Source: Citrobacter sedlakii NBRC 105722
GTDB lineage: Bacteria; Pseudomonadota; Gammaproteobacteria; Enterobacterales; Enterobacteriaceae
Direction of reading: 5' to 3'
Assembly: GCF_000759835.1 (NCBI RefSeq)
Contig: NZ_BBNB01000002.1
Location: forward strand, 186,001-250,000
Length of the DNA stretch: 64,000 nt
Below the pieces are notes generated by a model. That model was given only the letters and a program-made list of their open reading frames with translations, made no database searches and was not told the DNA's origin. Shown in pieces: positions 36,665 through 47,302 of the stretch (position 1 is its first letter; every line of letters begins with the position of its first letter). The position numbers and the translations under genes were made by a program.

Positions 36665-37011
36665 TACACACCCCACACCACAACAAATCCATAAATGACG
36701 TAAACCACCAGCGCAACGACGATAGCCAGTTGCAGGCCTAAACGAACAGCCAGCGGTTTAACGTAGTCGGTCAACACCTGCCACATGCCGATCCAGGCAT
36801 GAATCAAGATGGAAAAAAGGGCCAGCAGAGTGAAGACTTTGGTGAAGGCCGATGAGAAGAAACCGGTCCAGACTTCCCAGGTCAGGTCGCCGCTCGTGGC
36901 GAAGAACCCCACCATGTAGATGATGTATAACGTCAGAACGATAGCGGTAGCGCGGACCAGGATGAAGTCATGTACGCCATTGCGTCCTAATGCGGAGGCG
37001 TTGCTTACCAT
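36664..37011 (-). CDS. sdhD: succinate dehydrogenase membrane anchor SdhD
   Basis: 115-aa hydrophobic anchor with three transmembrane helices, forming with SdhC the haem b and ubiquinone site. His in [12 protein letters not shown] is the expected haem-side residue and Tyr in LTDYVKPLA the quinone-site residue. The ATG at 37011 lies inside the end of sdhC, giving an overlap of 7 bases; the longer upstream frame is not used. Confidence 0.97.
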   Translation of the reverse strand: MVSNASALGRNGVHDFILVRATAIVLTLYIIYMVGFFATSGDLTWEVWTGFFSSAFTKVFTLLALFSILIHAWIGMWQVLTDYVKPLAVRLGLQLAIVVALVVYVIYGFVVVWGV

Positions 37012-37394
37012 ACGAGGACTCCTGCGAGAAGTGAAAGCACGACAGTGATAACGAAAGAGATTTTGGCCGAGCGTTGACCCGCTTCGAATGTTTCTTCCAG
37101 ATAGCCAAAATCCATTAACATGTGACGCACGCCGCCCACCACGTGGTACGCCAGCGCGGTGAGAATGCCCCACATGATAAATTTAACGAAGAAGCTCCCC
37201 ATGATGGCGGACGCCTGCTGGAATCCTTCCGGGGAAGAGAGGCTGGTACCCAATAACCACAACAGAATCCCGACCGCCACGAAGGTGATCACGCCGGAAA
37301 CGCGATGGAGAATGGACGCTATCGCCGTGATTGGGAACCGGATCGTTTGCAGATCCAGATTGACAGGTCTTTGTTTTTTCACATTTCTTATCAT
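37005..37394 (-). CDS. sdhC: succinate dehydrogenase cytochrome b556 subunit SdhC
   Basis: 129-aa membrane subunit, first gene of sdhCDAB-sucABCD. It has three transmembrane helices; the quinone-site SILHRVSGV and the haem ligand histidine in [14 protein letters not shown] are visible. The start [14 protein letters not shown] equals the E. coli start; in-frame codons further upstream (to 37457) belong to the leader. The start has only a weak ribosome site. In E. coli this leader is the target of the sRNAs RyhB and Spot 42. Confidence 0.97.
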   Translation of the reverse strand: MIRNVKKQRPVNLDLQTIRFPITAIASILHRVSGVITFVAVGILLWLLGTSLSSPEGFQQASAIMGSFFVKFIMWGILTALAYHVVGGVRHMLMDFGYLEETFEAGQRSAKISFVITVVLSLLAGVLVW

Positions 37395-38158
37395 GAATAA
37401 CGCCCACATGCTGTTCTTATTATTCCCTTTAGACTTCGGGTACAGAGGCTCATCCACCTGTAGCCTGAAAGACGACGGGATTTCCTTCCTCCGGTCTGCG
37501 TGCGGGTCAGACAGCGTCCTTTCTATAACTGCGCGTCATGTAAAACACTGCTTCCAGATGCTAAAACGACACGTTACAACGCTGGGTGGCTCGGGATTGC
37601 AGGGTATTCCGGAGACCTGGCGGCAGTATAGGACGTTCACAAAATCATTACAATTAACCTACATATAGTTTGTCGGGTTTTATCGCGAACAGTGACCTAC
37701 GTCACGATAACAACATTTTTTTAATTTTTAATCATCTAATTTGACAATCATTAAACAAAGTTGTTACAAACAACACCAGAAAAAGCATATAATGCGTAAA
37801 AGTTATGGGGTCACTCTTTAACCTGCAAATAAGTTATGTAACAGTAAGAAGATATTGACCGATCCCTTCAGTACAGTTAATAGTGATAGACAGGTTGAAT
37901 AATTCGGATTGCTAAGTTGTTGATTTGTTGCTATTTCACCATGAGTTAACTGATTTACCTGCAAGCGCCCATTGCTCTGTACCCTGGTTTTCTCCTCTCA
38001 CGCAGAGCGGCGAGCCGAATAACAAACCGGTAACAGTTAATTTTATGTTTACACAAACTCATTCCCGCTGCGTCAACGCGGCACGCGTGAAGGACGATGT
38101 GTAGAAGACAGATCTCACCTGTGCAGTCTCAAGCAATAAGGCGCTAAGGAGACCGTAA
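37395..38158. promoter_or_regulatory. sdhC/gltA divergent control region
   Basis: A 764-bp divergent region with long leaders on both sides. The sdhC promoter on the minus strand reads TTGTAA (37648-37653) - 17 bp - TATACT (37625-37630). The main gltA promoter on the plus strand has TATAAT at 37788-37793 with TTACAA at 37764-37769 (18-bp spacer). GTGACCTACGTCAC (37692-37705) is a symmetric CRP-type site of form GTGA-N6-TCAC between them. GTTAATTG-type stretches near the sdhC -35 resemble ArcA boxes. The arrangement equals E. coli. gltA has a strong ribosome site, AAGGAGAC. Confidence 0.8.
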
Positions 38159-39442
38159 ATGGCTGATACAAAGGCAAAACTCACCCTCAATGGTGATGCT
38201 GCTATCGAACTGGACGTGCTGAAGGGCACGCTGGGTCAGGACGTTATTGATATTCGTAGTCTGGGTTCAAAAGGCATGTTCACTTTTGATCCGGGTTTCA
38301 CCTCTACCGCATCCTGCGAATCCAAAATTACGTTCATCGACGGCGATGAAGGGATTTTGTTACACCGCGGCTTCCCGATCGATCAGCTGGCCACCGACTC
38401 CACCTACCTGGAAGTGTGCTACATCCTGCTGTATGGCGAAAAACCGACGCAGGCTGAATACGACGAGTTCAGAACCACGGTGACCCGTCATACCATGATC
38501 CACGAGCAGATCACCCGCCTGTTCCACGCCTTCCGCCGCGACTCACATCCCATGGCGGTAATGTGCGGGATCACCGGCGCGCTGGCGGCGTTCTATCACG
38601 ACTCGCTGGACGTGAACAATCCGCGCCACCGCGAAATCGCGGCCTTCCGTTTGCTCTCCAAAATGCCGACGATGGCAGCGATGTGTTACAAGTATTCGAT
38701 CGGTCAGCCGTTCGTTTATCCGCGTAACGACCTCTCCTATTCCGGTAACTTCCTGAATATGATGTTCTCTACGCCGTGCGAAACGTATGAAGTGAACCCG
38801 GTGCTGGAACGTGCAATGGACCGTATCCTGATCCTGCACGCTGACCACGAGCAGAACGCGTCCACCTCCACCGTTCGTACCGCAGGTTCTTCCGGCGCCA
38901 ACCCCTTTGCCTGTATCGCGGCGGGCATCGCTTCCCTGTGGGGACCGGCACACGGCGGCGCGAACGAAGCGGCCCTGAAAATGCTGGAAGAAATCAGCTC
39001 GGTTAAACACATTCCGGAATTTGTTCGTCGCGCGAAAGATAAAAACGACTCTTTCCGCCTGATGGGCTTCGGCCACCGCGTGTACAAAAACTACGACCCG
39101 CGCGCCACCGTAATGCGTGAAACCTGCCATGAAGTGCTGAAAGAGCTGGGCACGAAAGATGACCTGCTGGAAGTGGCCATGGAGCTGGAACACATCGCGC
39201 TGAACGACCCGTACTTCATTGAGAAGAAGCTCTACCCGAACGTGGACTTCTACTCCGGTATCATTCTGAAAGCGATGGGGATTCCGTCCTCTATGTTCAC
39301 CGTGATCTTCGCGATGGCACGTACCGTCGGCTGGATTGCGCACTGGAATGAAATGCACAGCGAAGGCATGAAAATCGCCCGTCCTCGTCAGCTGTATACC
39401 GGCTACGATCAGCGTGATTTTAAGTCTGACATTAAGCGTTAA
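38159..39442 (+). CDS. gltA: citrate synthase (type II)
   Basis: 427-aa hexameric, NADH-sensitive type of citrate synthase, condensing oxaloacetate and acetyl-CoA. The N-terminal regulatory domain starts [20 protein letters not shown]. Catalytic histidines lie in [12 protein letters not shown] and [14 protein letters not shown], the catalytic Asp in the region of [10 protein letters not shown]. It is transcribed away from sdhC. Confidence 0.98.
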   Translation: MADTKAKLTLNGDAAIELDVLKGTLGQDVIDIRSLGSKGMFTFDPGFTSTASCESKITFIDGDEGILLHRGFPIDQLATDSTYLEVCYILLYGEKPTQAEYDEFRTTVTRHTMIHEQITRLFHAFRRDSHPMAVMCGITGALAAFYHDSLDVNNPRHREIAAFRLLSKMPTMAAMCYKYSIGQPFVYPRNDLSYSGNFLNMMFSTPCETYEVNPVLERAMDRILILHADHEQNASTSTVRTAGSSGANPFACIAAGIASLWGPAHGGANEAALKMLEEISSVKHIPEFVRRAKDKNDSFRLMGFGHRVYKNYDPRATVMRETCHEVLKELGTKDDLLEVAMELEHIALNDPYFIEKKLYPNVDFYSGIILKAMGIPSSMFTVIFAMARTVGWIAHWNEMHSEGMKIARPRQLYTGYDQRDFKSDIKR

Positions 39443-39448
39443 TGCTTT

Positions 39449-39479
39449 ACGCATCCGGCGTCCCCCACGCCGGATGCGT
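39449..39479 (+). terminator. gltA terminator / REP-like hairpin
   Basis: Perfect 13-bp inverted repeat (39449-39461 and 39467-39479) with a CCCCC loop, 7 bases after the gltA stop. The arms contain GCATCCGGCG as in REP units and there is no T run, so it may act as a REP element or as a 3' stabilising hairpin. Confidence 0.6.
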
Positions 39480-39622
39480 GCCAGCGCGCGCCGGCTCTCC
39501 CCCCTGCCGGATGGCCTGTTAACCGCACCATCCCCTCTTTTATTGACCCGCGTTATTTTAATCTGCTCACACTTTCTCTATGATTTCCTGAGATTTCGCT
39601 AAACGTTATTCAGGAGCAGGGA

Positions 39623-40675
39623 ATGCCATCTTTGCAGTGGGGCGCCTTATTTGTCTTGTCGTTACTTCTTTCCCTGCTGTTCCTGTACATTCATCTCCCG
39701 GCGGCGCTGTTGCTCGGCCCGATGCTGGCAGGCATTGTGTTTAGTCTGCGCGGGATGCCCCTGAAACTGCCCCGTAGCGCCTTCCTCGCCGCCCAGGCGA
39801 TCCTCGGCTGCATGATTGCGCAAAACCTTACCGGCTCCATCCTCACCACGCTTGCCCTTCACTGGCCGATGGTCCTGGCGGTGCTGCTGGTTACGCTGCT
39901 TTCCAGCGCGGTAGTGGGCTGGCTGCTGGTGCGCTACAGTTCGCTGCCGGGTAACACCGGCGCATGGGGCTCTTCGCCCGGCGGCGCGGCAGCGATGGTC
40001 GCCATGGCGCAGGACTATGGCGCGGACATCCGTCTGGTGGCATTTATGCAGTATTTACGCGTGTTGTTCGTTGCGGGGGCGGCGGTGCTGGTCACCCGCC
40101 TGATTCTGGGCGACAGCGCAGAGGCCGTCAGCCAGCAGGTGGAATGGTTTCCGCCGCTGAGCGTTAACTTACTGTCTACCCTGCTGCTGGCGGCCATTGC
40201 GGGTCTTGCCGGACGGCTGTTGCGGATCCCGTCCGGTACGATGTTGCTGCCGATGCTGGCAGGCGCGTTGCTGCATACCAGCGGGACGATGGTGATTGAA
40301 CTGCCGGAGTGGCTGCTGGCGATTGCCTATATGGCGATTGGCTGGCGCATCGGTCTGGGCTTCGATAAACAGGTGTTTTTCATGGCGCTGCGCCCCCTGC
40401 CGCAAATACTCGCCTCCATCTTTTCCCTGATGGCGATTTGCGCGGCAATGGCCTGGGGCCTCGCGCATTACATGCAAATTGATTTTATGACCGCCTACCT
40501 CGCCACCAGCCCCGGCGGGCTGGACACCGTGGCGGTGATCGCCGCTGGCAGCAACGCCGATATGGCGCTGATCATGGCGATGCAAACCCTGCGCCTGTTC
40601 AGTATCTTGCTGACCGGCCCGGCGGTGGCGCGTTTTATTTCCACCTACGCGCCAAAACGGCCATCACAGCGCTAA
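39623..40675 (+). CDS. abrB: AbrB-family membrane protein
   Basis: 350-aa inner-membrane protein of the AbrB (ammonia monooxygenase-like, DUF-type permease) family with about ten hydrophobic segments in two repeated halves; SSPGGAAAMVAMAQDYG and TSPGGLDTVAVIAAGSNAD are the matching glycine-rich motifs of the two repeats. In E. coli the gene lies next to nei and was described as a regulator of aidB; transport activity is not proved. It converges with nei. The fimbrial genes that lie between gltA and abrB in E. coli K-12 are absent here. Confidence 0.88.
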   Translation: MPSLQWGALFVLSLLLSLLFLYIHLPAALLLGPMLAGIVFSLRGMPLKLPRSAFLAAQAILGCMIAQNLTGSILTTLALHWPMVLAVLLVTLLSSAVVGWLLVRYSSLPGNTGAWGSSPGGAAAMVAMAQDYGADIRLVAFMQYLRVLFVAGAAVLVTRLILGDSAEAVSQQVEWFPPLSVNLLSTLLLAAIAGLAGRLLRIPSGTMLLPMLAGALLHTSGTMVIELPEWLLAIAYMAIGWRIGLGFDKQVFFMALRPLPQILASIFSLMAICAAMAWGLAHYMQIDFMTAYLATSPGGLDTVAVIAAGSNADMALIMAMQTLRLFSILLTGPAVARFISTYAPKRPSQR

Positions 40676-40700
40676 AAACGTCGCGTGACCAGACTGCTCG

Positions 40701-41492
40701 CTATTTTTGACAGCGCGGACACCAGTAAAATGGGCGCGACGAAAGCGTGGTTTTTTCAATGATCCCGCCACAACGCTCGCACGTTTCACCGTCACGGTGG
40801 AACACATGAAAGCGAAACAGCGCGCCATGGTGTTTATTCTCATCCACCCGCCCACGCGTGGTATAGGACAGGCGCGGAATATCCAGCAGCGCGTGGGATA
40901 ACGCGTCGAGTTGTTTCGCATTCAACGCGTTCGCTTTGTGACTGCCGTTTAGTCCCACCTGCCAGAGGATCTCGACGCGCAGGTAGTTACCCAGCCCGGC
41001 GAGAAATGCCTGATCCAGTAGCAGCCCGGCAAATTGTCGATTGCGAAAACGCGGCGAAAGCAGGCGTTCTTTTACCGCTTCAGCCGTCAGACGCGGATCG
41101 AGCACATCCGGGCCAACGCGCTGTAAAAAGGGATGGGTAGTAAGTTGCTCCGGCGTCAGCATCTCAATATCCGAGGCGCTGTAGAGCAGAATGGCTTTAT
41201 CCGCCGTTTGCAGCCGCACGCGCAGCACGCGGGTGGTCTGCGGCGCTTCACCGCTGTCCACCACTCGCCACACGCCGTAAAGCTGATTGTGGCTGTACAA
41301 CGTCAGGCCGTCGGAAAAATGGGTCAACAGCGCTTTACCGCGCGTTTCCATTTCCGTCACTCGCTGCCCTTGTAGCTGTGATTCAAAGGGTTTTAACTGC
41401 GCAAAGGCAAACCAGACGTCCGTCAACGGTTTACCTTTGATCGCCGCCTCCAGGGTATCCGCCGCGCGGCGGATCTCCGGGCCTTCAGGCAT
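40701..41492 (-). CDS. nei: endonuclease VIII (Nei)
   Basis: DNA glycosylase/AP lyase (263 aa) that removes oxidised pyrimidines. After removal of Met, Pro1 and Glu2 of [11 protein letters not shown] form the active site; Lys in GKPLTDVWF and the helix-two-turn-helix [11 protein letters not shown] follow. The C-terminal zinc finger has CERCGG and WCPRCQK. It is the last gene of the ybgI-pxp-pcp string. Confidence 0.97.
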   Translation of the reverse strand: MPEGPEIRRAADTLEAAIKGKPLTDVWFAFAQLKPFESQLQGQRVTEMETRGKALLTHFSDGLTLYSHNQLYGVWRVVDSGEAPQTTRVLRVRLQTADKAILLYSASDIEMLTPEQLTTHPFLQRVGPDVLDPRLTAEAVKERLLSPRFRNRQFAGLLLDQAFLAGLGNYLRVEILWQVGLNGSHKANALNAKQLDALSHALLDIPRLSYTTRGRVDENKHHGALFRFHVFHRDGETCERCGGIIEKTTLSSRPFYWCPRCQK

Positions 41493-41514
41493 GATACTGT
41501 CCTTATCGATAGTG

Positions 41515-42159
41515 TTAGTGGGTTGCGCCGCCCGTCACCACAAGATCCTTTTCGACCTGTAGCGCGGTCTCAATGGCGATTTCCAGTGCCTGACGTACCG
41601 TTTCCGCCGCCATGCTGGGCGCGCCAGGATGCGCCGCCGCCTGCTGCGGTAGATAAGGGATATGAATAAATCCGCCCTTCACATCCGACAGGCCGCTTAA
41701 TTTATGCAGCAGCCCGTACATGACATGGTTGCAGACAAAGGTGCCGGCAGTTTGCGATACCGACGCTGGCACGCCCGCCTCACGCATCGCGCTCACCATC
41801 GCTTTGATCGGCAGCGTGCTAAACCAGGCCGCCGGACCGTCGATCACTATCGGCATATCCACTGGCTGCTGGCCTTTATTATCCGCGATGCGGGCATCAT
41901 CGACGTTGATCGCCACGCGCTCAACGGTGATATCCGAACGCCCCCCGGCCTGACCAACCGCCAGCACCAGCGCCGGAGAGAGCGCGTCAATCGCCGCATT
42001 CAGTACGCTGAGCGATTCGCCAAACACGCAGGGTAACTGGCGCGCAACCACGCGACATCCGCGGATAATTGCGTTGTCGAGGCGCGACACCACTTCCCAG
42101 GAGGGGTTAATCTTTTCGCCGCCAAACGGCTCAAAACCGGTGATCAATACCGTTTTCAT
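41515..42159 (-). CDS. pcp: pyrrolidone-carboxylate peptidase
   Basis: Cysteine peptidase (214 aa) that removes N-terminal 5-oxoproline (pyroglutamate) from peptides. The family start [20 protein letters not shown] and the catalytic triad are seen: Glu in ITVERVAIN, Cys in [10 protein letters not shown] and His in [10 protein letters not shown]. It lies 9 bp after the DUF979 gene and a few genes downstream of pxpABC, so it can supply 5-oxoproline to that enzyme. Confidence 0.96.
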   Translation of the reverse strand: MKTVLITGFEPFGGEKINPSWEVVSRLDNAIIRGCRVVARQLPCVFGESLSVLNAAIDALSPALVLAVGQAGGRSDITVERVAINVDDARIADNKGQQPVDMPIVIDGPAAWFSTLPIKAMVSAMREAGVPASVSQTAGTFVCNHVMYGLLHKLSGLSDVKGGFIHIPYLPQQAAAHPGAPSMAAETVRQALEIAIETALQVEKDLVVTGGATH

Positions 42160-42168
42160 CCTTCCTCC

Positions 42169-43164
42169 TTACAGGAACATCAGGAAATACATCAGGAACA
42201 CGTTGACGATAAGCAGCAACACGCCGGTCGGCACCTGCGCTTTAATCACCGCGTTTTTATCCGGCAGCTCCAGCAACGCGGCAGGAACAATGTTGAAGTT
42301 TGCCGCCATCGGCGTCATGAGCGTACCGCAGTAGCCGGAAAACATGCCAATCGCCGCCATCACCGCCGGATTGCCGCCGTGCTGGAGCACCAGAATCGGA
42401 ATGCCAATCCCTGCCGTCACGATCGGGAAAGCGGCAAAGGCGTTGCCCATCACCATCGTCAACAGCGCCATCCCGAGGGTATACACCGCCACCGCGATAA
42501 AGCGGCTGTCTACGGCGAGGTATTCCTGAGTCAGATACGAAATGCCGCTGCCCACGCCTGCGGCGGTGAACAACAGTCCCAGCGTCGCGAGGATCTGCGG
42601 CAGAATAAACGCCCAGCCGATGGAGTCGAGCAAACGCCGCGCTTCCTGAATCGGCTGATGGACCTTCTCGTGCGTCATTTTGATCGCCATGCCGAGGCCG
42701 ATCAGCGAACCTGCGGTCATGGAAAACAGCGTGACCAGGGTAGCGTGGTTACCCGGCCCGAACAGCCCTTCCTGTAAACCGGGAATATGGTTGAACATCA
42801 GCACGCCGATCACCGTCACTACCGGAATCGCCAGCGCCGGATAAAACAGGCGGTTGCCGAGACGCGTCGCGCTCTCTTCACGTTGCTCACGGGTACGCTG
42901 ATGATAGCTGCCGAGCTTTACGCCGCCAAATCCGGCAATCAGCGCCATCAACACCACAGCAATGCCAACGGCGATATTCACCGCGCGCTTGTCGCCCACT
43001 AACTGATAGGTCCAGTCGCCCAGTAAAAACAGCAGACCGTAGACGCCCCAGAATAATCCCGTCGTCAGCCGTCGCGGGTTGGCTTTGTCCCGCCAGGACA
43101 TCAGAGCGACAATCAACAGAATAACGCCTGCCAGCCAGTAGAGGTAGCTTTGCTGAAAATTCAT
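42169..43164 (-). CDS. DUF979 family membrane protein
   Basis: 331-aa integral membrane protein with about nine to ten hydrophobic helices; the family motifs GTLMTPMAANFNIVPAALLEL and GNHATLVTLFSMTAGSLIGLG are visible. It overlaps the DUF969 gene by 4 bases and the two always travel together. Between pxpABC and pcp it is a candidate half of a two-part 5-oxoproline or small-peptide transporter; this is inference from position. Confidence 0.82.
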   Translation of the reverse strand: MNFQQSYLYWLAGVILLIVALMSWRDKANPRRLTTGLFWGVYGLLFLLGDWTYQLVGDKRAVNIAVGIAVVLMALIAGFGGVKLGSYHQRTREQREESATRLGNRLFYPALAIPVVTVIGVLMFNHIPGLQEGLFGPGNHATLVTLFSMTAGSLIGLGMAIKMTHEKVHQPIQEARRLLDSIGWAFILPQILATLGLLFTAAGVGSGISYLTQEYLAVDSRFIAVAVYTLGMALLTMVMGNAFAAFPIVTAGIGIPILVLQHGGNPAVMAAIGMFSGYCGTLMTPMAANFNIVPAALLELPDKNAVIKAQVPTGVLLLIVNVFLMYFLMFL

Positions 43165-43889
43165 TGCGCATCTCCTTTACCCGCGTTCGCCGCACTGGCT
43201 TTCGCCATCTCACGTTGCAGATAGTTATCGAGCCGCCACAGGCGCGCGCCGTGGATCAGAAACGCGCAGATCGCTGTGGGGATCCCCCACAGCGCAATGT
43301 GCAGCGGTTCGGTCTGGATCCCGCCGGATTCCAGCATAAAGTTGTGCATGAAGATGATCGCGCCGAACGCAACGAAGATATCTTCGCCAAAGAACAGCCC
43401 AACGTTATCGGTCGCCGCCGACATCGCCCGCAGGCGATAGCGTACCGCGCCAGGCAGTTGGCCGTAATTCTTCTCCGCCGCGCCTTCCGCCATCGGCGCC
43501 AGCAGAGGACGCACCATCTGCGGATGGCCGCCGAGGCTGGTCAGCCCCAGCGCCGCCGTCACTTCACGGATAAAGAGGTACACCACCAACAGACGACCCG
43601 CGGTGGCGCTGCGAATTTTCGCGATCCACGTCTGGGCGCGTTCTTTGAGACCGTGACGCTCCAGCAGACCGATTACCGCAAGCGGGATCAACAGAATAAA
43701 CGGCAGATTGCGGGTATTGAGAAAGCCTTCTCCCAGTTTTTCGAGGATCGTGGCGATCGGCATCTGCGCCGCCAGTCCGGTGACGATCCCGGCCACAATG
43801 ACCACCAGCACCGGGTTAAAGCGTAAAAGAAACCCGACCACAATGACGGCAATGCCCATCAGTGGCCAGAGAGTGATAGCATCTCCCAT
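43161..43889 (-). CDS. DUF969 family membrane protein
   Basis: 242-aa membrane protein of the DUF969 family with about five to six hydrophobic segments; motif SLGGHPQMVRPLLAPMAEGAAE in the middle. The frame is open to 43961, but only the ATG at 43889 has a ribosome site (AAGGAATGG) and begins a membrane segment at once (ITLWPLMGIAVIVVGFLL). It is paired with the DUF979 protein and probably forms one transporter with it. Function unproved. Confidence 0.82.
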   Translation of the reverse strand: MGDAITLWPLMGIAVIVVGFLLRFNPVLVVIVAGIVTGLAAQMPIATILEKLGEGFLNTRNLPFILLIPLAVIGLLERHGLKERAQTWIAKIRSATAGRLLVVYLFIREVTAALGLTSLGGHPQMVRPLLAPMAEGAAEKNYGQLPGAVRYRLRAMSAATDNVGLFFGEDIFVAFGAIIFMHNFMLESGGIQTEPLHIALWGIPTAICAFLIHGARLWRLDNYLQREMAKASAANAGKGDAQ

Positions 43890-43935
43890 AATCCATTCCT
43901 TGTCTGTTGTGTTTTTGTTGTGTCGTACGTCAGCG

Positions 43936-43957
43936 CGTCGTCCTCTTTGGGACGACG
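43936..43957 (-). other. intercistronic hairpin between pxpA and the DUF969 gene
   Basis: An 8-bp perfect stem CGTCGTCC/GGACGACG (43936-43943 and 43950-43957) with a 6-nt loop starts 8 bases past the pxpA stop. No T run follows on the minus strand. It could tune expression between the enzyme genes and the membrane-protein genes. Confidence 0.45.
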
Positions 43958-43964
43958 TCATTGT

Positions 43965-44699
43965 TTAAGCTGTAATGTGAATACCGCGCGTCGTAAACGC
44001 TTCGCGCAGACGTCGGGCAAAAGCGAGTGCGTGCTCGCCGTCACCGTGAATGCACACTGTCTGGGCGACCACGCTGGCCCACGCGCCGGTCACACTCTGC
44101 ACGCGGCCGCTTTCCACCATCCCCAGCGTTTGCGCCAGCGACTGTTCCTCGTCGTCGATCAGCGCTCCCGGCTGGCTACGCGGCACCAGCGAACCGTCAG
44201 GCTGGTAGCCACGGTCGGCGAATACTTCCTGGCGGGTGACAAGTCCGTAACGCTCACCCGCACGGATCAGTTCGCTGCCCGCCAGTCCGACCAGAACCAG
44301 CGCGGGGTCGCAGGCATGTACCGCTTTCGCGATCGCGTCCGCAAGCTGCGGGTCTTTCGCCGCCTGGTTGTAGAGCATCCCATGCGGCTTGACGTGACGC
44401 AGAACGCCGCCCTCCGCTTTCGCGATCGCCGCCAGCGCGCCGACCTGATACAGCGTCTGCGCGTAGACGGTTTCCGGCGGCAGGGTCATTGCCGTACGGC
44501 CAAAGTTTTCCCGGTCGGGAAAGCTGGGGTGCGCGCCAATGGCGACGCCGTTTTTCAGCGCATTTCGCACGCTCGACAGCATGGTTTGCGCATCCCCGGC
44601 ATGAAACCCGCAGGCAATATTGGCCGAAGAGACCAGCGTTAACAGTTCCGCATCGCTTGCGCAGCCTTCGCCGAGGTCCGCATTCAAATCAATGTTCAT
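43965..44699 (-). CDS. pxpA: 5-oxoprolinase subunit A
   Basis: 244-aa LamB/YcsF-family subunit of the PxpABC ATP-dependent 5-oxoprolinase, which opens 5-oxoproline to glutamate. Starts with the family motif [20 protein letters not shown], then [15 protein letters not shown] and [11 protein letters not shown]. It overlaps pxpC by 11 bases. The E. coli name was ybgL. Confidence 0.96.
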   Translation of the reverse strand: MNIDLNADLGEGCASDAELLTLVSSANIACGFHAGDAQTMLSSVRNALKNGVAIGAHPSFPDRENFGRTAMTLPPETVYAQTLYQVGALAAIAKAEGGVLRHVKPHGMLYNQAAKDPQLADAIAKAVHACDPALVLVGLAGSELIRAGERYGLVTRQEVFADRGYQPDGSLVPRSQPGALIDDEEQSLAQTLGMVESGRVQSVTGAWASVVAQTVCIHGDGEHALAFARRLREAFTTRGIHITA

Positions 44700-45621
44700 T
44701 GCTCAACCGCCATGTCAGTTGTTCAAGATAGCGCCGCTGGTCTTGGCGCGCTTTCAGCGCGTCTTCCAGCGAACACTGGACAAAATGAATCGGCTGACCG
44801 AGCGGGATCTGCGCCAGATGGTACATATCCGCTTCGATAATACAGGCGATTCGCGGATAGCCGCCGGTGGTCTGAGCGTCGTTCATTAATACAATCGGCT
44901 GACCGTTGTGCGGCACCTGCACCACCCCGGGCAGCAATCCGTGGGACAGCAGTTCACGTTCGGTGGTGCGTTTTAGCGGCTGTCCCTGCAGCCGGTAGCC
45001 CATCCGGTTACTTTGCGGACTGAGGTACCACGGCGAACGCCAGAACGACGCCTGCGATGCCGTATCAAACTCGTGATATTCCGGCCCCGGCAGTGCGCGA
45101 AGCCGGTTTCCCCACAGCAGCTGTTTTACCCCCTGGGCGCCGAGGAATTGCCGCGCCGGTGCGCCAATGGCGAGGCGGTCGCCGTCCCGGAGCAGACGCC
45201 CTTCGAAACCGCCAATCCCGACTTTCAGGTCCGTACTGCACGACCCCATGACTTCAGGTACGGCAATGCCTCCGGCCACCGCCAGGTAGCTGCGCATACC
45301 GTGTTGCGGACGCTTTAACGCCAGACGCTGACCCGCTTTTACCGGCAGTCGCCAGCCTGTCCAGACCGGGTGCTCATCCAGTTTCGCTTCGCATCCTGCG
45401 CCGGTCAGGGCAAACCAGCCGTCGGCCTCAAATTCGACCACCAACTGTCCGAGCGTAATTTCCAGCACGGGCGCGTTGGCGTCGTTGCCGACCAGTAAAT
45501 TGGCGATATGCATGGCGGGTCGATCCAGCGCGCCGCAGTGGCTGATACCGGACTGGCGAAAACCGTGACGGCCACCATCCTGTACCGAAGCGTACATTCC
45601 CGCGCGAATAATCTTCAACAT
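44689..45621 (-). CDS. pxpC: 5-oxoprolinase subunit C
   Basis: 310-aa KipA-like subunit of PxpABC (E. coli YbgK). Family start [20 protein letters not shown] and the motifs [18 protein letters not shown] and [11 protein letters not shown]-like [15 protein letters not shown] are present. It overlaps pxpB by 7 bases. Confidence 0.96.
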   Translation of the reverse strand: MLKIIRAGMYASVQDGGRHGFRQSGISHCGALDRPAMHIANLLVGNDANAPVLEITLGQLVVEFEADGWFALTGAGCEAKLDEHPVWTGWRLPVKAGQRLALKRPQHGMRSYLAVAGGIAVPEVMGSCSTDLKVGIGGFEGRLLRDGDRLAIGAPARQFLGAQGVKQLLWGNRLRALPGPEYHEFDTASQASFWRSPWYLSPQSNRMGYRLQGQPLKRTTERELLSHGLLPGVVQVPHNGQPIVLMNDAQTTGGYPRIACIIEADMYHLAQIPLGQPIHFVQCSLEDALKARQDQRRYLEQLTWRLSNEH

Positions 45622-46271
45622 ACCCCCTCCTTCTGCGGGATAAAGCGCACGTTGTCGCCGGGACGCAGCAGGACCGGTTCATCCTGCGTCGGATCGAACA
45701 GTTTCCGCGGCGTGTGTCCGATGAGCTGCCAGCCGCCCGGCGTCGCGAGCGGATAAATGCCCGTCTGCGATCCACCGATCCCGACAGAACCTGCCGGAAC
45801 GATCAGACGCGGTTCGGCGCGTCTGGGCGTATGCAACGGTTCCGGTAAGCTCCCAAGATAAGGAAAACCGGGTTGGAAACCTAAAAACCAGACCACGTAC
45901 TCAACCGACGCGTGTAGTTCGACCACTTGCTTTTCGCTCAGCCCACTGTGACGAGCCACCAGAGCGAGATCGGGACCGCCCGCGCCGCCGTAAACCACCG
46001 GGATATCAATATTGCGCGAGTCGGGCTCCAGCGCCTCGCTTTCTTCCCACCAGCGCTGCAAACGCTCAATGGCATCCAGCGCCAGGGTTTGCGGCTCCCG
46101 CAGGATCACCGTGATATTGTTCATCCCTGGGATAGCTTCAACCACATTTGGCATGTCGACCAGACGCTGGGTCAGTCGCCAGATACGTTTCTGGCTCGCC
46201 AGCGTCACGGGGGGTTCCAGCTCCAGTACCACCGCCGTTTCGCCTAACAGATAACAGCGCGCTCGTTGCAC
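45615..46271 (-). CDS. pxpB: 5-oxoprolinase subunit B
   Basis: 218-aa KipI-like subunit of PxpABC (E. coli YbgJ). Motifs: [27 protein letters not shown] and [20 protein letters not shown]. The start codon is GTG at 46271, preceded by GAGGAAC; it gives the same N-terminus (QRARCYL) as E. coli. Confidence 0.96.
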   Translation of the reverse strand: MQRARCYLLGETAVVLELEPPVTLASQKRIWRLTQRLVDMPNVVEAIPGMNNITVILREPQTLALDAIERLQRWWEESEALEPDSRNIDIPVVYGGAGGPDLALVARHSGLSEKQVVELHASVEYVVWFLGFQPGFPYLGSLPEPLHTPRRAEPRLIVPAGSVGIGGSQTGIYPLATPGGWQLIGHTPRKLFDPTQDEPVLLRPGDNVRFIPQKEGVC

Positions 46272-46292
46272 TTGCGTTCCTCTTCGTCTTTT

Positions 46293-47036
46293 TTACGCGG
46301 GATTCGGTATGTCAATAAACGTCACATCCAGATCGGTATTTTCATTCAACCAGTCGCTGAGGGCGCGAATACCGCCGCGTTCGGTGGCATGGTGCCCGGC
46401 GGCGTAAAAATGCAGCCCCTGCTCGCGCGCCGAATGAATGGTTTGTTCAGAGACTTCGCCCGTAATGAACGCGTCTACGCCAAAGCGGGCGGCGCTGTCG
46501 ATAAAACTTTGTCCGCCGCCGGTGCACCAGGCGACGCGGGTGACCGTCTCCGGCCCGGTATCGCCGCACCATAACGGTTTACGCCCAAGACGCGCTTCAA
46601 TCCATGAGGCCAGTTCCAGTCCAGGCACCGGCATCGACAGTTCGCCCCAGGGCACCAAGGGTTCGATCTCCCCCATCACGTTGATGCCAAGCAGGGCGGC
46701 AAGCTGCGCGTTGTTGCCCAGTTCAGGATGCGCGTCCAGCGGCAGGTGCCAGCCGTAGAGGTTGATATCATTTGCCAGCAGCGTTTTCAGGCGGTTACGC
46801 TTCATGCCGCGAATCACCGGAGATTCGCCCTTCCAGAAATAACCATGGTGAACGATGACCGCATCAGCCTGCAGGCGTACCGCTTCATCCAGCAATGCCT
46901 GGCTGGCCGTGACGCCGGTGACGATTGTTTGCACCGTCGCTTTGCCTTCAACCTGTAAACCGTTAGGCGCGTAATCGCTAATCGCCGCGCTGTTGAGTTT
47001 CTCGTTGATCAGTTGTTCCAGTTCGGTGTTTTTCAT
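46293..47036 (-). CDS. ybgI: NIF3-like metal-binding protein YbgI
   Basis: 247-aa member of the NIF3/DUF34 family with a dinuclear metal centre. Ligand motifs include VIVHHGYFWKG and, near the C-terminus, AAGHHATERGGI, plus ITGEVSEQ. Its biochemical role is not settled; GTP cyclohydrolase-like proposals exist. Two ATG codons are adjacent; the second is better spaced from the AGGGAG ribosome site. It heads the pxp gene string. Confidence 0.94.
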   Translation of the reverse strand: MKNTELEQLINEKLNSAAISDYAPNGLQVEGKATVQTIVTGVTASQALLDEAVRLQADAVIVHHGYFWKGESPVIRGMKRNRLKTLLANDINLYGWHLPLDAHPELGNNAQLAALLGINVMGEIEPLVPWGELSMPVPGLELASWIEARLGRKPLWCGDTGPETVTRVAWCTGGGQSFIDSAARFGVDAFITGEVSEQTIHSAREQGLHFYAAGHHATERGGIRALSDWLNENTDLDVTFIDIPNPA

Positions 47037-47302
47037 CATCGCTCCCTTGTTCGTCTATGCGATACGTTAAAATAGCCTTCGGGCGTCCGTTCGTCGATAG
47101 CCAATTCACTGACACATTAAGAAACAATCCCGTCGTTTTTTAGCGTGAAAAGCGCGCCCTTCCGTGAGCGAATTCATGTATATTTATGCAATCAGACAGC
47201 ATATTGCAAAAATAATCCTATCTGTATCGACATTGTAACGTTAAGGAACCCCCGCCGCGCGGCGTTTTATCCGCTGGGCGCGCAAGCTATTCTGGTATCA
47301 CA
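47037..47302. promoter_or_regulatory. ybgI/dtpD divergent spacer
   Basis: 266 bp with no gene. On the minus strand, near 47174-47193, TGCATAAATATACATGAATT vaguely resembles an ARG-box pair, which I rate low. dtpD has no obvious ribosome site next to its ATG. Promoters could not be placed. Confidence 0.3.

Noticed and set aside
35411-36694. 427-codon open frame on the plus strand
   Set aside because: It lies wholly antisense to sdhA, has a histidine/arginine-rich composition with no family features, and no ribosome site; it is a codon-bias shadow.
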